Part shown: positions 18,507-26,701 of the stretch, in pieces | Layout: every line of letters begins with the position of its first letter | Position numbering within the stretch: the first letter of the stretch is position 1 | Assembly (NCBI GenBank): GCA_017410605.1 | Contig: JAFQQN010000021.1 | Location: 62,001-126,000 of the forward strand | Source of the DNA: Clostridia bacterium | GTDB taxonomy: Bacteria > Bacillota > Clostridia > Oscillospirales > Acutalibacteraceae | Length of the DNA: 64,000 bases | Reading direction: 5' to 3' | Made by a program: the position numbers and the translations under genes | The notes under the pieces: generated by a model | Told to the model about the DNA's origin: nothing | Seen by the model: the letters and a program-made list of their open reading frames with translations, nothing else | Database searches by the model: none

Positions 18507-19775
18507 CTATTGATTTATTAATTTTTCCAATATTGCATATTTAACCGAAATACAAAGAAGCTTTGAAGCCATATCAAGTTCTTGTACCGAGGGGTATGAG
18601 GGGGCGATTCTAAGGTTTTTATCCTCGGGGTCCTTGCTATATGGGTAGGTTGCACCGGCGCCAGTCATAACCAAACCGGCCTCTTTGCAAAGGGCGTGAG
18701 TGCGCTTTGCAAAACCGGGTAATAAATCAAGGCTTATAAAATAACCGCCGTTTGGCTTTGTCCAATGGGCAATACCTAACCCACCCAAATTTGCCTCAAG
18801 GTTTTTAAGAACAATTTCAAATTTGGGGCGAAGAATTTGAGCATGTTTTTTCATATGGGCCACAACATCATCAACGGTTTTAAACACTCTGGCATGGCGA
18901 AGCTGATTTAACTTATCGGGGCCAATAGTTTGAACAGTCATTCGCTTTTTAAGGCGAACAATGTCTTCAGGTCCTGCGGCTTGTGCGGCAACACCTGCAC
19001 CGGGGAAGGTAATTTTAGAGGTAGATGTAAACTGAATTACTAAATTACTATTACCGTTTTCTTCACAAAGCTTTTGAATAGAAAGAAGCTTTGCATCGGG
19101 TTCGGTGAGATTATGAATTGCATAGGCATTATCCCAAAAAACCCTAAAATCAGAGGCGGCAGGTTTTAATGCGGCAATGCGCTTTACAGTTTCGTCAGAA
19201 TAAACAATACCCTGAGGGTTTGAATATTTAGGAACACACCACATACCTTTAACTGTGGGGTCCTTAACTAGCTCTTCAACGTGGGCCATATCGGGGCCGT
19301 TTTCGTTACAGGCAACGTTTATCATTTTAATGCCAAAGTGCTCACAAATAGCAAAGTGACGGTCGTAACCGGGGCAGGGACAAATAAATTTAATTTCGCC
19401 CTGTGCGGCCCAGGGTTTTTCGCCCATACCGTGTGTCATAGCCTGAGCAATGGTGTCAAACATCATATTAAGAGAAGAGTTTCCGCCAACAATAACAAGG
19501 CTTTTATCAACGCCTAAAATCTCAGCAAAAATTGGTTTTAGTTCTTCAATACCGTCAAGACCGCCGTAGTTTCGGCAATCAACACCGGAAGCGCTTTTTA
19601 TATCCTCGGCGGTAACAGCACCAAAAATATCGTTACTTATGTCTAACTGCTCAGGACCGGGTTTGCCGCGTGACATATCTAATGAAATTCCTTTAGATTT
19701 AAAGGCTTCATACTGCTTTTTAACCTCTTCAAACTCTCTGGCCAGTTCGTTTTGGCTTAGGGTTTCGTAATACAT
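18507..19775 (-). CDS. Aspartate aminotransferase, type Ic (PLP fold I)
   Basis: A PLP-dependent aminotransferase of the PF12897 type, a group that includes aspartate aminotransferases distinct from classical AspC. The N-terminal signature LDMSRGKPGPEQLDIS is diagnostic. CRNYGGLDGIEELKPIFAEILG, GGNSSLNMMFDT and KYSNPQGIVYSDE follow. The Schiff-base lysine is K254 in TSTSKITFPGAG, and the substrate-carboxylate Arg is in NLRIAPSYPS near the C-terminus. At 422 aa it is full length. A close-to-consensus promoter lies upstream, so it is probably monocistronic. Aspartate is the likely, not proven, substrate. Confidence 0.88.
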   Translation of the reverse strand: MYYETLSQNELAREFEEVKKQYEAFKSKGISLDMSRGKPGPEQLDISNDIFGAVTAEDIKSASGVDCRNYGGLDGIEELKPIFAEILGVDKSLVIVGGNSSLNMMFDTIAQAMTHGMGEKPWAAQGEIKFICPCPGYDRHFAICEHFGIKMINVACNENGPDMAHVEELVKDPTVKGMWCVPKYSNPQGIVYSDETVKRIAALKPAASDFRVFWDNAYAIHNLTEPDAKLLSIQKLCEENGNSNLVIQFTSTSKITFPGAGVAAQAAGPEDIVRLKKRMTVQTIGPDKLNQLRHARVFKTVDDVVAHMKKHAQILRPKFEIVLKNLEANLGGLGIAHWTKPNGGYFISLDLLPGFAKRTHALCKEAGLVMTGAGATYPYSKDPEDKNLRIAPSYPSVQELDMASKLLCISVKYAILEKLINQ

Positions 19776-19823
19776 TTAAAATAATCCTCCAAATGTTGTA
19801 ACAACAACATAAAATATTTATTT

Positions 19824-19852
19824 ATTATATAATATTATGCCATTTTTTTCAA
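19824..19852 (-). promoter_or_regulatory. SigA-type promoter of the aspartate aminotransferase
   Basis: On the minus strand TTGAAA (19852-19847), 17-bp spacer, TATAAT (19829-19824). The -35 box overlaps the last codons of ylbJ. A small inverted repeat, TGTTG-TAA-CAACA, lies between the promoter and the ribosome binding site (19794-19806). Confidence 0.7.
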
Positions 19853-20916
19853 GTGTTTTTTCTTAAAAAACAACGGTTTATGTAAATTAAATATAAAATT
19901 CCTAATACCAACAGAGATAGCGTAGAAATTGACGGTGTAGCATTGGCAATAATAAGGTTTTTATGTGTCGCATAGGTTGGCATTAAAACAGGGAAGAGTT
20001 TGAAAAGTATGTATGTATAAAACGAAGAAAAAAGTCCCTGAAATACCCGTGTTAAAAATAAATATGCAAAGCTAATTGAACATTCACTTAAACAGGTTAA
20101 AATTTGAAAAATTGTAGAAAGGCCCCCGAAAGAAATAATAAAAGAGTAAAAATAAACAGCCAAATTGTCTTTAGAGGCCATATTACAGGCAGTAGTCACC
20201 TCGAACATAATGCCTAAAACAAGTTTTAGCAAACGGGAAGTAATAATTTCGCCGACAAGCGAGTTGAGTGTTGAAAAAAGAACAATAAAACCGCTAATAT
20301 TTAAAAATATTTCAGATGTTTCTTTAACGCTTAAAACCAGGCTGTCACCAAAACAAAAGCTAGTATTATGGTTACTCTTTAAACGCAAATCTTTTCCGCT
20401 AAATTTGTAAAAAATATATATGCAGGTAATTGAAGAGAGAATATTCGCTATAAAAAGTATCAGCCCGATGGTTTTAGAAGAAAAAATCCCCACACCAATC
20501 GCCGAAATAAAAAAGGTTGGACTGGCGTTAACACAAAAAGTAAGAAGAAATTGTGCGCGTCTTGTTGTTATTTCACCCTGTCTTTTCATCTCGCCAATGA
20601 GCTTTGCTCCCATTGGATATCCGCCTATAAGCGAAAGTAAAAAAATGGCGAATTCTTTTCCGCTTAATTTTAAAATCGGTCGTGAAAACCTGTCGAAAAT
20701 TTGGCTTAAACGAAAAATTCCCCCGCTTTTGTAAAGAAAAATCCCTCCAACAGTAAATGGAAAAAGGCAGGGAATAACAGTTTCACCAGTAAAAACAAGA
20801 CCATTACGCGCACCCGAAATTGCGGCACCGGGGTTATTAATTATAGCCAGTGAAAAGAGAATAAAAATTATTATTGGAAAAGCTTTGTGAAACCTAATAA
20901 AAACAGTTTTTTTCAT
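19849..20916 (-). CDS. ylbJ: Sporulation integral membrane protein YlbJ-like
   Basis: A polytopic membrane protein with about eight hydrophobic helices. It matches the YlbJ/nucleoside-recognition (Gate) type: N-terminal IINNPGAAISGARNGLVFTGETVIPCLFPF, then SLIGGYPMGAKLIGEM and a LTFCVNASPTFFISAIGVGIF segment. In Bacillus ylbJ is made in the mother cell under SigE and is needed for heat-resistant spores (family knowledge). Its closeness to yqfC/yqfD, divergently placed 120 bp away, supports a sporulation role. At 355 aa it is slightly shorter than the Bacillus protein. Confidence 0.85.
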   Translation of the reverse strand: MKKTVFIRFHKAFPIIIFILFSLAIINNPGAAISGARNGLVFTGETVIPCLFPFTVGGIFLYKSGGIFRLSQIFDRFSRPILKLSGKEFAIFLLSLIGGYPMGAKLIGEMKRQGEITTRRAQFLLTFCVNASPTFFISAIGVGIFSSKTIGLILFIANILSSITCIYIFYKFSGKDLRLKSNHNTSFCFGDSLVLSVKETSEIFLNISGFIVLFSTLNSLVGEIITSRLLKLVLGIMFEVTTACNMASKDNLAVYFYSFIISFGGLSTIFQILTCLSECSISFAYLFLTRVFQGLFSSFYTYILFKLFPVLMPTYATHKNLIIANATPSISTLSLLVLGILYLIYINRCFLRKNT

Positions 20917-21036
20917 ATGACACCTATATGTATTTTTGTTAATAATGTTTCATATTTTATTATATCTGAGGCCTGGTTTTCGGCTTTGGAATTGGCATAA
21001 TGTTTATGATATTTATATTAATTAAGCGGTGATAAA

Positions 21037-21327
21037 ATGTCTGAAAAAATACATATTAAAAAGCGAAAAGGTGAAAAAATAAATTTATTCGGCACAGGCG
21101 AGGGGACACTAAGTGCTCTGAAAAAAGGTACAAATATTACCATTTATGATAATTGCGAGGCAGTGGTGGACGGTTGCTATGGCATTATAGAATATGGTGA
21201 ACATACCGTTAAATTAAGCCTCGGTAAAACGGTTGTAAAAATTGAAGGCTGTGACCTTAGTATATCGAACTATACAGAAAAGTTTATAACCGTTAAGGGG
21301 ATAATTAAAAGCATTGAATATTGTTAG
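21037..21327 (+). CDS. yqfC: YqfC/YabP-family sporulation protein
   Basis: A 96-aa protein of the YabP/YqfC family. The signature is the beta-rich core GTNITIYDNCEAVVDGC-YGIIEYGEHTVKLSLGKTVVKIEG followed by a terminal VKGIIKSIEY. YqfC proteins are mother-cell sporulation proteins whose exact function is not settled. The stop overlaps the ribosome binding region of yqfD. The neighbouring gene set (yqfD, phoH, ybeY, era, recO) is the standard Firmicutes order. Confidence 0.88.
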   Translation: MSEKIHIKKRKGEKINLFGTGEGTLSALKKGTNITIYDNCEAVVDGCYGIIEYGEHTVKLSLGKTVVKIEGCDLSISNYTEKFITVKGIIKSIEYC

Positions 21328-21338
21328 GAGGAAATTTT

Positions 21339-22514
21339 GTGTTGCTTTGGATATATAAGTTTGTAAACGGTTATTTATATGTTAAATTTGTTTCCCCCTT
21401 TCCCGAAAAAATGCTTAATATATGCGCCGCTAACGGAATTAACTTTTGGCGCGTTTCACTTAAGAAAAATGTGTTGTATTTTAAAATAAGTATTAGCGAT
21501 TTTAAAAGATTAAGACGCTTAAAAAGAAACTTAAAGGGAAAAGTTCATATTACAAAAAAGGTTGGCTTCCCATTTATCATTGAACGAAATAAATATCGTT
21601 ACGGTATGCTTGTTGGTGCAGTTTTGTTTTTAATTATGATAAACTTTCTTTCGGGATTTGTTTGGAATATTAATATAAGCGGGAATGAAACTATTCCTTC
21701 TCAAAGCCTTTTACAAAGCTTGGAGGAACTGAAAATTACGGAGGGAACTAAGATATCGTCTATTGACCCACAAATTGCGAGAAATCAGCTTTTGATGAAC
21801 AGAAAAGATATTTCGTGGGCGGCGTTTAATATTGAAGGCTGCCGCCTTACGATTGATATAACCGAAACAAAACAAAAGGATAATAAATCAAAAGAGCCAT
21901 CAAACCTTGTGGCCGCAGAAGACGGCGTAATAAAGGCGGTTGAGGTTATAAGCGGCACCACAAATGTGAGGGTTGGCGATGCTGTAACTAAGGGCGATTT
22001 ACTGGTGTCAGGTGTTGTGGAATATAAAGACCTGCATACAGAGTTTATACGTTCAAGAGCTAAAATTATAGCCGAAACAGAAACCACTTTAAGGGTTGAA
22101 GTTCCCTTTAAACAGATTAAAACAAAACAAACCGGTAAAAATAAAAACAGAAAAACACTTTGCTTTTTCGGCTTTAAAATTCCACTTTACCTTGGCGCTG
22201 TTGGCGAAAACTACAGGCTTCAACCTAAAAAACAATCGCAAAATACCGCAAAGCCGTATTTACCTATTAAAATTGTTGAAAATAATTATTATGAAATATA
22301 TGAATCTGAAATTCGTATTACCCAGGATAAGGCAAAACAACAGGCCAAAAATGAGCTTGAAGAAATGGTGAAAAACTATGTGTCCGGAGGAAAAATAATA
22401 AGCCAAAGGGTTGTTGTAGAGTCGAATGATAACACGCTTACAATGTTGGCTTATGTAAAATGTGAAAAAGACATAATTTTAGAAGAAAAATTATTAGTAA
22501 ATACTAGAAATTAG
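21339..22514 (+). CDS. yqfD: Sporulation protein YqfD
   Basis: A sporulation stage IV-type membrane protein. It has a cytoplasmic N-terminal part (LWIYKFVNGYLYVKF), a central membrane helix (around residues 87-108, YGMLVGAVLFLIMINFLSGFVW), and a long outer part with a FtsQ/POTRA-like stretch and a lipoyl/HlyD-like element (AAEDGVIKAVEVISGTTNVRVGDAVTKGDLLVSG). I choose the GTG at 21339 after AGGAGG (391 aa), not the TTG at 21321 that lies in the ribosome binding site. Function in spore formation is known only genetically in Bacillus. Confidence 0.88.
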   Translation: MLLWIYKFVNGYLYVKFVSPFPEKMLNICAANGINFWRVSLKKNVLYFKISISDFKRLRRLKRNLKGKVHITKKVGFPFIIERNKYRYGMLVGAVLFLIMINFLSGFVWNINISGNETIPSQSLLQSLEELKITEGTKISSIDPQIARNQLLMNRKDISWAAFNIEGCRLTIDITETKQKDNKSKEPSNLVAAEDGVIKAVEVISGTTNVRVGDAVTKGDLLVSGVVEYKDLHTEFIRSRAKIIAETETTLRVEVPFKQIKTKQTGKNKNRKTLCFFGFKIPLYLGAVGENYRLQPKKQSQNTAKPYLPIKIVENNYYEIYESEIRITQDKAKQQAKNELEEMVKNYVSGGKIISQRVVVESNDNTLTMLAYVKCEKDIILEEKLLVNTRN

Positions 22515-22533
22515 GGGTATTATGTGGTATAAT
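22505..22533 (+). promoter_or_regulatory. Extended -10 promoter before phoH
   Basis: TAGAAA (22505-22510), 17-bp spacer, TATAAT (22528-22533) with TGG directly before the -10, giving an extended -10 element. It overlaps the yqfD stop codon. It would let phoH-ybeY-era-recO be expressed in growing cells, apart from the sporulation genes upstream. Confidence 0.6.
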
Positions 22534-22607
22534 GTCATAAATTAAAAGTTGTAGATTTTCAAGACTTAAAATATTATGATTAGGGTTAAATTATTTGGGG
22601 GAATTCA

Positions 22608-23573
22608 ATGTTTGAACAGACGGTAAATATTGACCGTATAGAGCATATTGTTAATCTGTTCGGTAATTTTGATGAAAATATAATTAAAATTGAAAAAGAG
22701 TTTAATGTTTCGGTATCAACCCATTCAAGTGAAATTAAAATTAAGGGCGAAACTGAAAATGTTTTGGCGGCAGTAAGGGTAGTTCAAGGTTTACTTCATT
22801 TAATAGATAAGGGTGAAGTAATAACCGACCAAAACTTACATTATGTTTTTACCCTCGTTAAAGAAAACAAGGAAGAAAAACTTAATTTAATTACCGATTC
22901 TGAATGTGTTTGCATAACCTCTAAGGGAAGACCGGTTAAACCTAAAACCCTTGGTCAGAAAAAATATTTAGAGGCAATAACAAATAACACAATAACAGTT
23001 GGTGTTGGCCCCGCCGGAACGGGTAAGACATATCTTGCGGTTGCAATGGCAGTTCAGGCCTTTCGCCAAAAACAGGTTAGCCGAATAATTTTAACCCGCC
23101 CGGCTGTTGAAGCCGGTGAAAAACTTGGTTTTTTACCCGGCGACCTGCAACAAAAGGTTGACCCATATCTTCGCCCACTTTATGATGCGCTATTTGATAT
23201 GCTTGGGGCCGAGGCCTTTGCCCGTTATCAGGAAAGGGGAGATATTGAGGTTGCGCCACTTGCCTATATGCGCGGCCGAACCTTAGATGATAGCTTTATT
23301 ATTTTAGATGAGGCTCAAAACACAAGCTGTGAACAAATGAAAATGTTTTTAACCCGATTGGGCTTTAACTCAAAGGCGGTTGTTACAGGTGATGTAACTC
23401 AAATTGACCTGCCTGACGGCAAAAAATCGGGTCTTAAAGATATTATGACGGTTTTAAAAGGCGTTGACGATATTTCTATTGTTAAGCTAACCGGCAAGGA
23501 CGTTGTACGCCATAAGCTTGTAATGGAGATTATTAAAGCTTATGAACGGCACGAAAATTCAAGGAGGAAATAA
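22608..23573 (+). CDS. phoH: PhoH-like ATPase (YbeZ/PhoH family)
   Basis: A PhoH-family P-loop ATPase, often linked with YbeY in RNA metabolism. The N-terminal 75 residues look like a KH-type RNA-binding fold (EKEFNVSVSTHSSEIKIKGE). The ATPase domain has GPAGTGKT (residues 134-141), TRPAVEAGEKLGFLPGD and the Walker B FIILDEAQNT, then a VTGDVTQIDLP motif. At 321 aa it is normal. It is followed by ybeY after 2 nt. In Bacillus yqfF (pgpH) lies between phoH and ybeY; here it is absent. Confidence 0.93.
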   Translation: MFEQTVNIDRIEHIVNLFGNFDENIIKIEKEFNVSVSTHSSEIKIKGETENVLAAVRVVQGLLHLIDKGEVITDQNLHYVFTLVKENKEEKLNLITDSECVCITSKGRPVKPKTLGQKKYLEAITNNTITVGVGPAGTGKTYLAVAMAVQAFRQKQVSRIILTRPAVEAGEKLGFLPGDLQQKVDPYLRPLYDALFDMLGAEAFARYQERGDIEVAPLAYMRGRTLDDSFIILDEAQNTSCEQMKMFLTRLGFNSKAVVTGDVTQIDLPDGKKSGLKDIMTVLKGVDDISIVKLTGKDVVRHKLVMEIIKAYERHENSRRK

Positions 23574-23575
23574 AA

Positions 23576-24079
23576 TTGAACAAAACAAAGGTCATCATTA
23601 CTGATAAGCAAAGTAATTTAAAGCTTCCGTCGGGGCTGAGGTTACTTATTCGTCGTGCTTGTAACGCAGTATTGGTTACCGAAGAGTTTGGCGATGCGGC
23701 CGAAGTTAATGTAACCCTGGTAGATGATGAACAAATTAAATTTCTTAATACTCAGCATCGTAACATTGAAGCTGCTACAGATGTTTTGTCTTTCCCCCTT
23801 GGTGAAGACGGCATTTATGATACAAACCCCGAAAACGGCCTTAAAATGCTTGGAGATATTGTGATTTCGGTTGAAAGGGCAGTAAAACAGGCCGAAAGCT
23901 ATGGCCACTCAGTTCAAAGAGAAATTGCCTTTTTAACGGTACATTCAATGCTTCATTTGCTTGGTTATGACCACGTAAATGGTGGTATTGAGCAAATGCG
24001 AATGCGCGAAAAGGAAGAGCTTGTTCTTACAAGACTTGGTGTTCTACGCGATACTGAAGATAATACATACGATGAGTAA
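23576..24079 (+). CDS. ybeY: Endoribonuclease / rRNA maturation factor YbeY
   Basis: YbeY is a zinc-dependent protein that takes part in 16S rRNA 3' maturation and ribosome quality control. The metal-binding motif is HSMLHLLGYDH with H123, H127 and H133 (family form HGxLHLxGYDH, with Gly replaced by Ser here). NTQHRNIEAATDVLSFPL and LGDIVISVERA are also typical. The start is TTG at 23576 after AAGGAGG. At 167 aa it is full length. Confidence 0.95.
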   Translation: MNKTKVIITDKQSNLKLPSGLRLLIRRACNAVLVTEEFGDAAEVNVTLVDDEQIKFLNTQHRNIEAATDVLSFPLGEDGIYDTNPENGLKMLGDIVISVERAVKQAESYGHSVQREIAFLTVHSMLHLLGYDHVNGGIEQMRMREKEELVLTRLGVLRDTEDNTYDE

Positions 24080-24094
24080 TTTTGGAGGAACGCT

Positions 24095-25024
24095 TTGAAA
24101 AACGAAACTAAATCGGCTTTTATAGCCATTGTGGGCCGCCCAAATGTTGGAAAATCTTCTTTTGTTAACGCGGCCGTCGGTCAAAAGGTTGCCATTGTGT
24201 CAGACAAGCCTCAGACCACCCGAACAAAAATAATGGGTGTTTGCACTAAAGAGAAAACACAACTTGTTTTCGTAGATACACCCGGTTTTCATAAACCCAA
24301 AAATAAGCTGGACCAGTTTATGACAAAGGCGGCACAAACCGGTCTTTCAGATGTTGAAGCGGCCGTCTTGGTTGTTGAGGCCTCACCTAAGTTCAAATTC
24401 GACCCTGAGAATCTTCCCCCGGCCGAGCTTGAGCTTATAGCTGAATTTAAAAAGAGAAAGCTTCCTGCTGTTTTGGCAGTTAATAAAATAGATTTGCTAG
24501 AAAAGAAAGAGGAGCTTTTAGAGCTTATTTCGGCTTATATGAAGGCTTATGATTTTGCGGCGGTTGTACCAATGTCGGCAAAAAAGCAAGATGGGGTAGA
24601 GCTGCTTGTTTCAGAGCTTTTAAAGTTTTCGGTACCGGCACCCCACTTTTTCGATGCCGATACCGTTACCGACCAGCCCGATAGAATTATGATAGCCGAA
24701 ATGGTAAGAGAAAAAATTCTCACCCTTTGCAGTGCCGAGGTTCCGCATGGTACAGCGGTAGATATTGAGCAGTTTTATGAGCGCGATAATAAAGAGGGCG
24801 AACCTGTTTTAGAGGTTGGCGCTACAATTTATTGCGAAAAAGATAGCCATAAGGGTATTATTATTGGCCGCGGCGGTGGTATGCTTAAAAAAATTGGATC
24901 CCTTGCAAGGCGCGATATTGAAGAATTTTATGGCTGTAAGGTTTCGCTTAAGCTTTGGGTAAAGGTTAAAGAAGATTGGCGTAATCGTGGTGGCATAATT
25001 CATAGCCTGGGGCTTGATTTGTAA
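24095..25024 (+). CDS. era: GTPase Era
   Basis: Era is a GTPase that binds the 3' end of 16S rRNA during 30S assembly. G1 is GRPNVGKSS (residues 14-22), G2 lies in the DKPQTTRTKIMG stretch, G3 is DTPGFH, and G4 is NKID. The C-terminal KH domain contains HKGIIIGRGGGMLKKIGSLAR, where the usual sequence shows a smaller Gly run. The start is TTG at 24095 after TTGGAGGAA. It is 15 nt after ybeY, consistent with a shared role in 16S rRNA maturation. dgkA and cdd, present between ybeY and era in Bacillus, are missing. Confidence 0.96.
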   Translation: MKNETKSAFIAIVGRPNVGKSSFVNAAVGQKVAIVSDKPQTTRTKIMGVCTKEKTQLVFVDTPGFHKPKNKLDQFMTKAAQTGLSDVEAAVLVVEASPKFKFDPENLPPAELELIAEFKKRKLPAVLAVNKIDLLEKKEELLELISAYMKAYDFAAVVPMSAKKQDGVELLVSELLKFSVPAPHFFDADTVTDQPDRIMIAEMVREKILTLCSAEVPHGTAVDIEQFYERDNKEGEPVLEVGATIYCEKDSHKGIIIGRGGGMLKKIGSLARRDIEEFYGCKVSLKLWVKVKEDWRNRGGIIHSLGLDL

Positions 25025-25134
25025 TAAGATATAAACCAATAGCTTCTTTTGACTACATTAATTTACCACTTATAATGATGTCACAAAAACAAAAAATAAA
25101 ACTGTTCTTAAAGACAGTTTGGAGGAGAGTTTTT

Positions 25135-25299
25135 GTGACACTTAATGATAAATGGAATAACTTTTTAAAAAACGGTTCGGTACTTGCCTATCTTTCCTAT
25201 GCGTCGGCAAAGAAAAACGCTTTGGAGTGTGAAAAGAAAAATGAAACTTCAAACGCAGGGGTTAATAATAAAAGAAACCAATGTGGGAGAGAACGATAA
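25135..25299 (+). CDS. Small YqzL-like protein between era and recO
   Basis: A 54-aa frame begins with GTG at 25135, 8 nt after TTGGAGGAG. It reads VTLNDKWNNFLKNGSVLAYL and continues SYASAKKN. The pattern W-x-x-F-x-x-x-G-x-x-x-x-YL-x-Y resembles the tiny YqzL proteins found at the same place (between era and recO) in Bacillus and Clostridia, and position is the main argument. Its last 59 nt overlap the recO start in another frame. Function is unknown. Confidence 0.6.
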   Translation: MTLNDKWNNFLKNGSVLAYLSYASAKKNALECEKKNETSNAGVNNKRNQCGRER

Positions 25300-25990
25300 G
25301 CTTCTTGTAATTTTAACCCGCGACCATGGTATTTTACGGGCATTTGCAGATGGTGCGCGCCGAATGAAAGGAAAAAACTCCGCAGCAACCTCGCTTTTTT
25401 GCTATGGAGATTTTTCTCTTTATAAGGGTAAAGATACATATAAGGTTACCGACGTTACCCCAATTGAACTTTTTTTCGATTTAAGATATAATTTAGAGGC
25501 ACTTTCTCTGGCGCAGTATTTTTGCGAAATTGTTTTAAAAGTTACCCCTGAAGATTTTGAACCCGCCGATTATTTAAGGGTAATTTTAAACTCATTACAT
25601 CTACTTTTAAAGGGTAATAAACCAATTGCACAAATTAAGGCTGTTACCGAGCTAAGGCTTATTTCTCTAGCAGGGTTTATGCCCAACCTTGTAAACTGCG
25701 CCGATTGTAATAATATGCAAAATAAAAAAATATTGTTTTCTCTTGCTGATGGTTCGCTTTATTGTGCCGACTGCGTTAACGGTAAGGAAGAAACAGTGGT
25801 TATTAATAATACAGTTTTAGCCGCAATGAGGCATATTGTTTATTCCCCGTTTAAACAAATCTTCAGCTTTCAAATACCCGATAAAGACCTGAAATATCTC
25901 TCAAAAATAACTGAGCAATATGTAGAACGCCAAAGCGAATTTCACTTCAAAACATTAGATTTTTATAAATCCTTGACTAAAAATTTATAA
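25241..25990 (+). CDS. recO: DNA repair protein RecO
   Basis: RecO helps load RecA on single-stranded DNA coated by SSB, with RecF/RecR. The N-terminal OB fold is clear (TQGLIIKETNVGENDKLLVILT, GILRAFADGARR). The helical C-terminus contains a zinc-binding arrangement CADCNN ... CADC (about residues 150-175). I start at ATG 25241, in the usual M-K-L-Q-T-x-G-L-I-I position, giving 249 aa; longer frames to 25184 overlap the small upstream gene. The gene is typical of the end of the era cluster. Confidence 0.92.
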   Translation: MKLQTQGLIIKETNVGENDKLLVILTRDHGILRAFADGARRMKGKNSAATSLFCYGDFSLYKGKDTYKVTDVTPIELFFDLRYNLEALSLAQYFCEIVLKVTPEDFEPADYLRVILNSLHLLLKGNKPIAQIKAVTELRLISLAGFMPNLVNCADCNNMQNKKILFSLADGSLYCADCVNGKEETVVINNTVLAAMRHIVYSPFKQIFSFQIPDKDLKYLSKITEQYVERQSEFHFKTLDFYKSLTKNL

Positions 25991-26037
25991 AATGTATTTG
26001 TAAATAATTGTAAGGCAAAAAATTTACATTTAAATTA

Positions 26038-26065
26038 TTGACTTTAGTGGATAATATGTTAAGAT
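26038..26065 (+). promoter_or_regulatory. Possible promoter of the toxin-antitoxin remnant
   Basis: TTGACT (26038-26043), 16-bp spacer, TAAGAT (26060-26065). It lies 41 bp before the broken toxin frame, which has its own ribosome binding site GGTGG (26092-26096). The -10 is weak. Confidence 0.45.
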
Positions 26066-26105
26066 AAATATAAAGAATAACATATACTAATGGTGGTATG
26101 TTTTT

Positions 26106-26366
26106 ATGATAATCCGATACTCAAAGGATGCTTTATAATTTTTAGCTAAGCTCGATAAGAAATCCGTCACAAGAATACGAGGGGCAATTAATGACTTAAC
26201 CTTTGATCCTCCTGTTGGTGACATTAAACTTATGCAGGGGTTTACTGATAATAGAAAAAGGCTTTGAGTTGGTTCGTGGCGTATCATTTATAAGTATGGG
26301 GCAGAAGAAGAGGTTGAAATTCTTTTTATAATTGATATTGGCAATCGTGGAGATATTTATAAATAA
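26106..26366 (+). pseudogene. RelE/ParE-family toxin, broken by two stop codons
   Basis: Read through in one frame this stretch encodes an 86-residue RelE-type mRNA interferase. It opens MIIRYSKDAL, then FLAKLDKKSVTRIRGAI, a DPPVGDIKLMQG loop, VGSWRIIYKY and the typical end FIIDIGNRGDIYK. Two in-frame stops interrupt it: TAA at 26136-26138 (family usually has Lys; AAA to TAA) and TGA at 26265-26267 (family usually Arg; CGA to TGA). There is no frameshift, and the rest of the family signature is well kept, so inactivation looks recent. Its ribosome binding site and the downstream antitoxin are intact. A sequencing or assembly error at two independent positions is possible but less likely. Confidence 0.85.
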
Positions 26367-26383
26367 AAAGGGAGGGCAAGTAA

Positions 26384-26602
26384 ATGTCTAATGTTGTGTT
26401 AGATGCTGCAAGGCTGATGGAAATGTTGCCGGAGGATGACAAAAACTTTGCTTATGAATTTATCAAGAAGCTAGTACTTGCGTGGGACCCTGATTTTACA
26501 AAGGTCACCTCTGAAGAAGCAAAGCATATCGCTGCGGCAGAAAAAAGTGGGTTTGTTAATGAAACAGATATTGATTGGGATAATCTTGCCGCATTTGAGT
26601 AA
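26384..26602 (+). CDS. Antitoxin partner of the RelE-type toxin
   Basis: A 72-aa acidic protein (MSNVVLDAARLMEMLPEDDK at the N-terminus), mainly helical, with a C-terminal DIDWDNLAAFE. It follows the toxin remnant after 17 nt and has a strong ribosome binding site (AGGGAGGG). In related Clostridia a protein of this kind follows a RelE toxin, and the pair forms a toxin-first type II module. A DNA-binding motif is not obvious by eye, so it may need the toxin for repression. The frame is intact although the toxin is dead. Confidence 0.7.
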   Translation: MSNVVLDAARLMEMLPEDDKNFAYEFIKKLVLAWDPDFTKVTSEEAKHIAAAEKSGFVNETDIDWDNLAAFE

Positions 26603-26610
26603 ATTCTAAG

Positions 26611-26645
26611 ATAGCGCAGGAGAAAAATCTCTTGCGCTATTTTTA
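26611..26645 (+). terminator. Terminator after the antitoxin gene
   Basis: A 13-bp stem with one G-T pair (26611-26623 with 26628-26640) and a short A-rich loop is followed by TTTTATT. It isolates the toxin-antitoxin remnant from mutS2. Confidence 0.85.
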
Positions 26646-26701
26646 TTAAAATTTTCTGTATTTTGCTACATACCTAAAACACTAGAATAAAGGTAAATTA
26701 A

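Noticed and set aside
25991..26037. Terminator after recO
   Set aside because: TGTAAAT/ATTTACA could pair over 17 nt, but the stem is AT-only and there is no T tract of note.
26087..26287. Minus-strand frame across the toxin remnant
   Set aside because: It is the complement of the RelE-type pseudogene, which explains the sequence fully; no family match.
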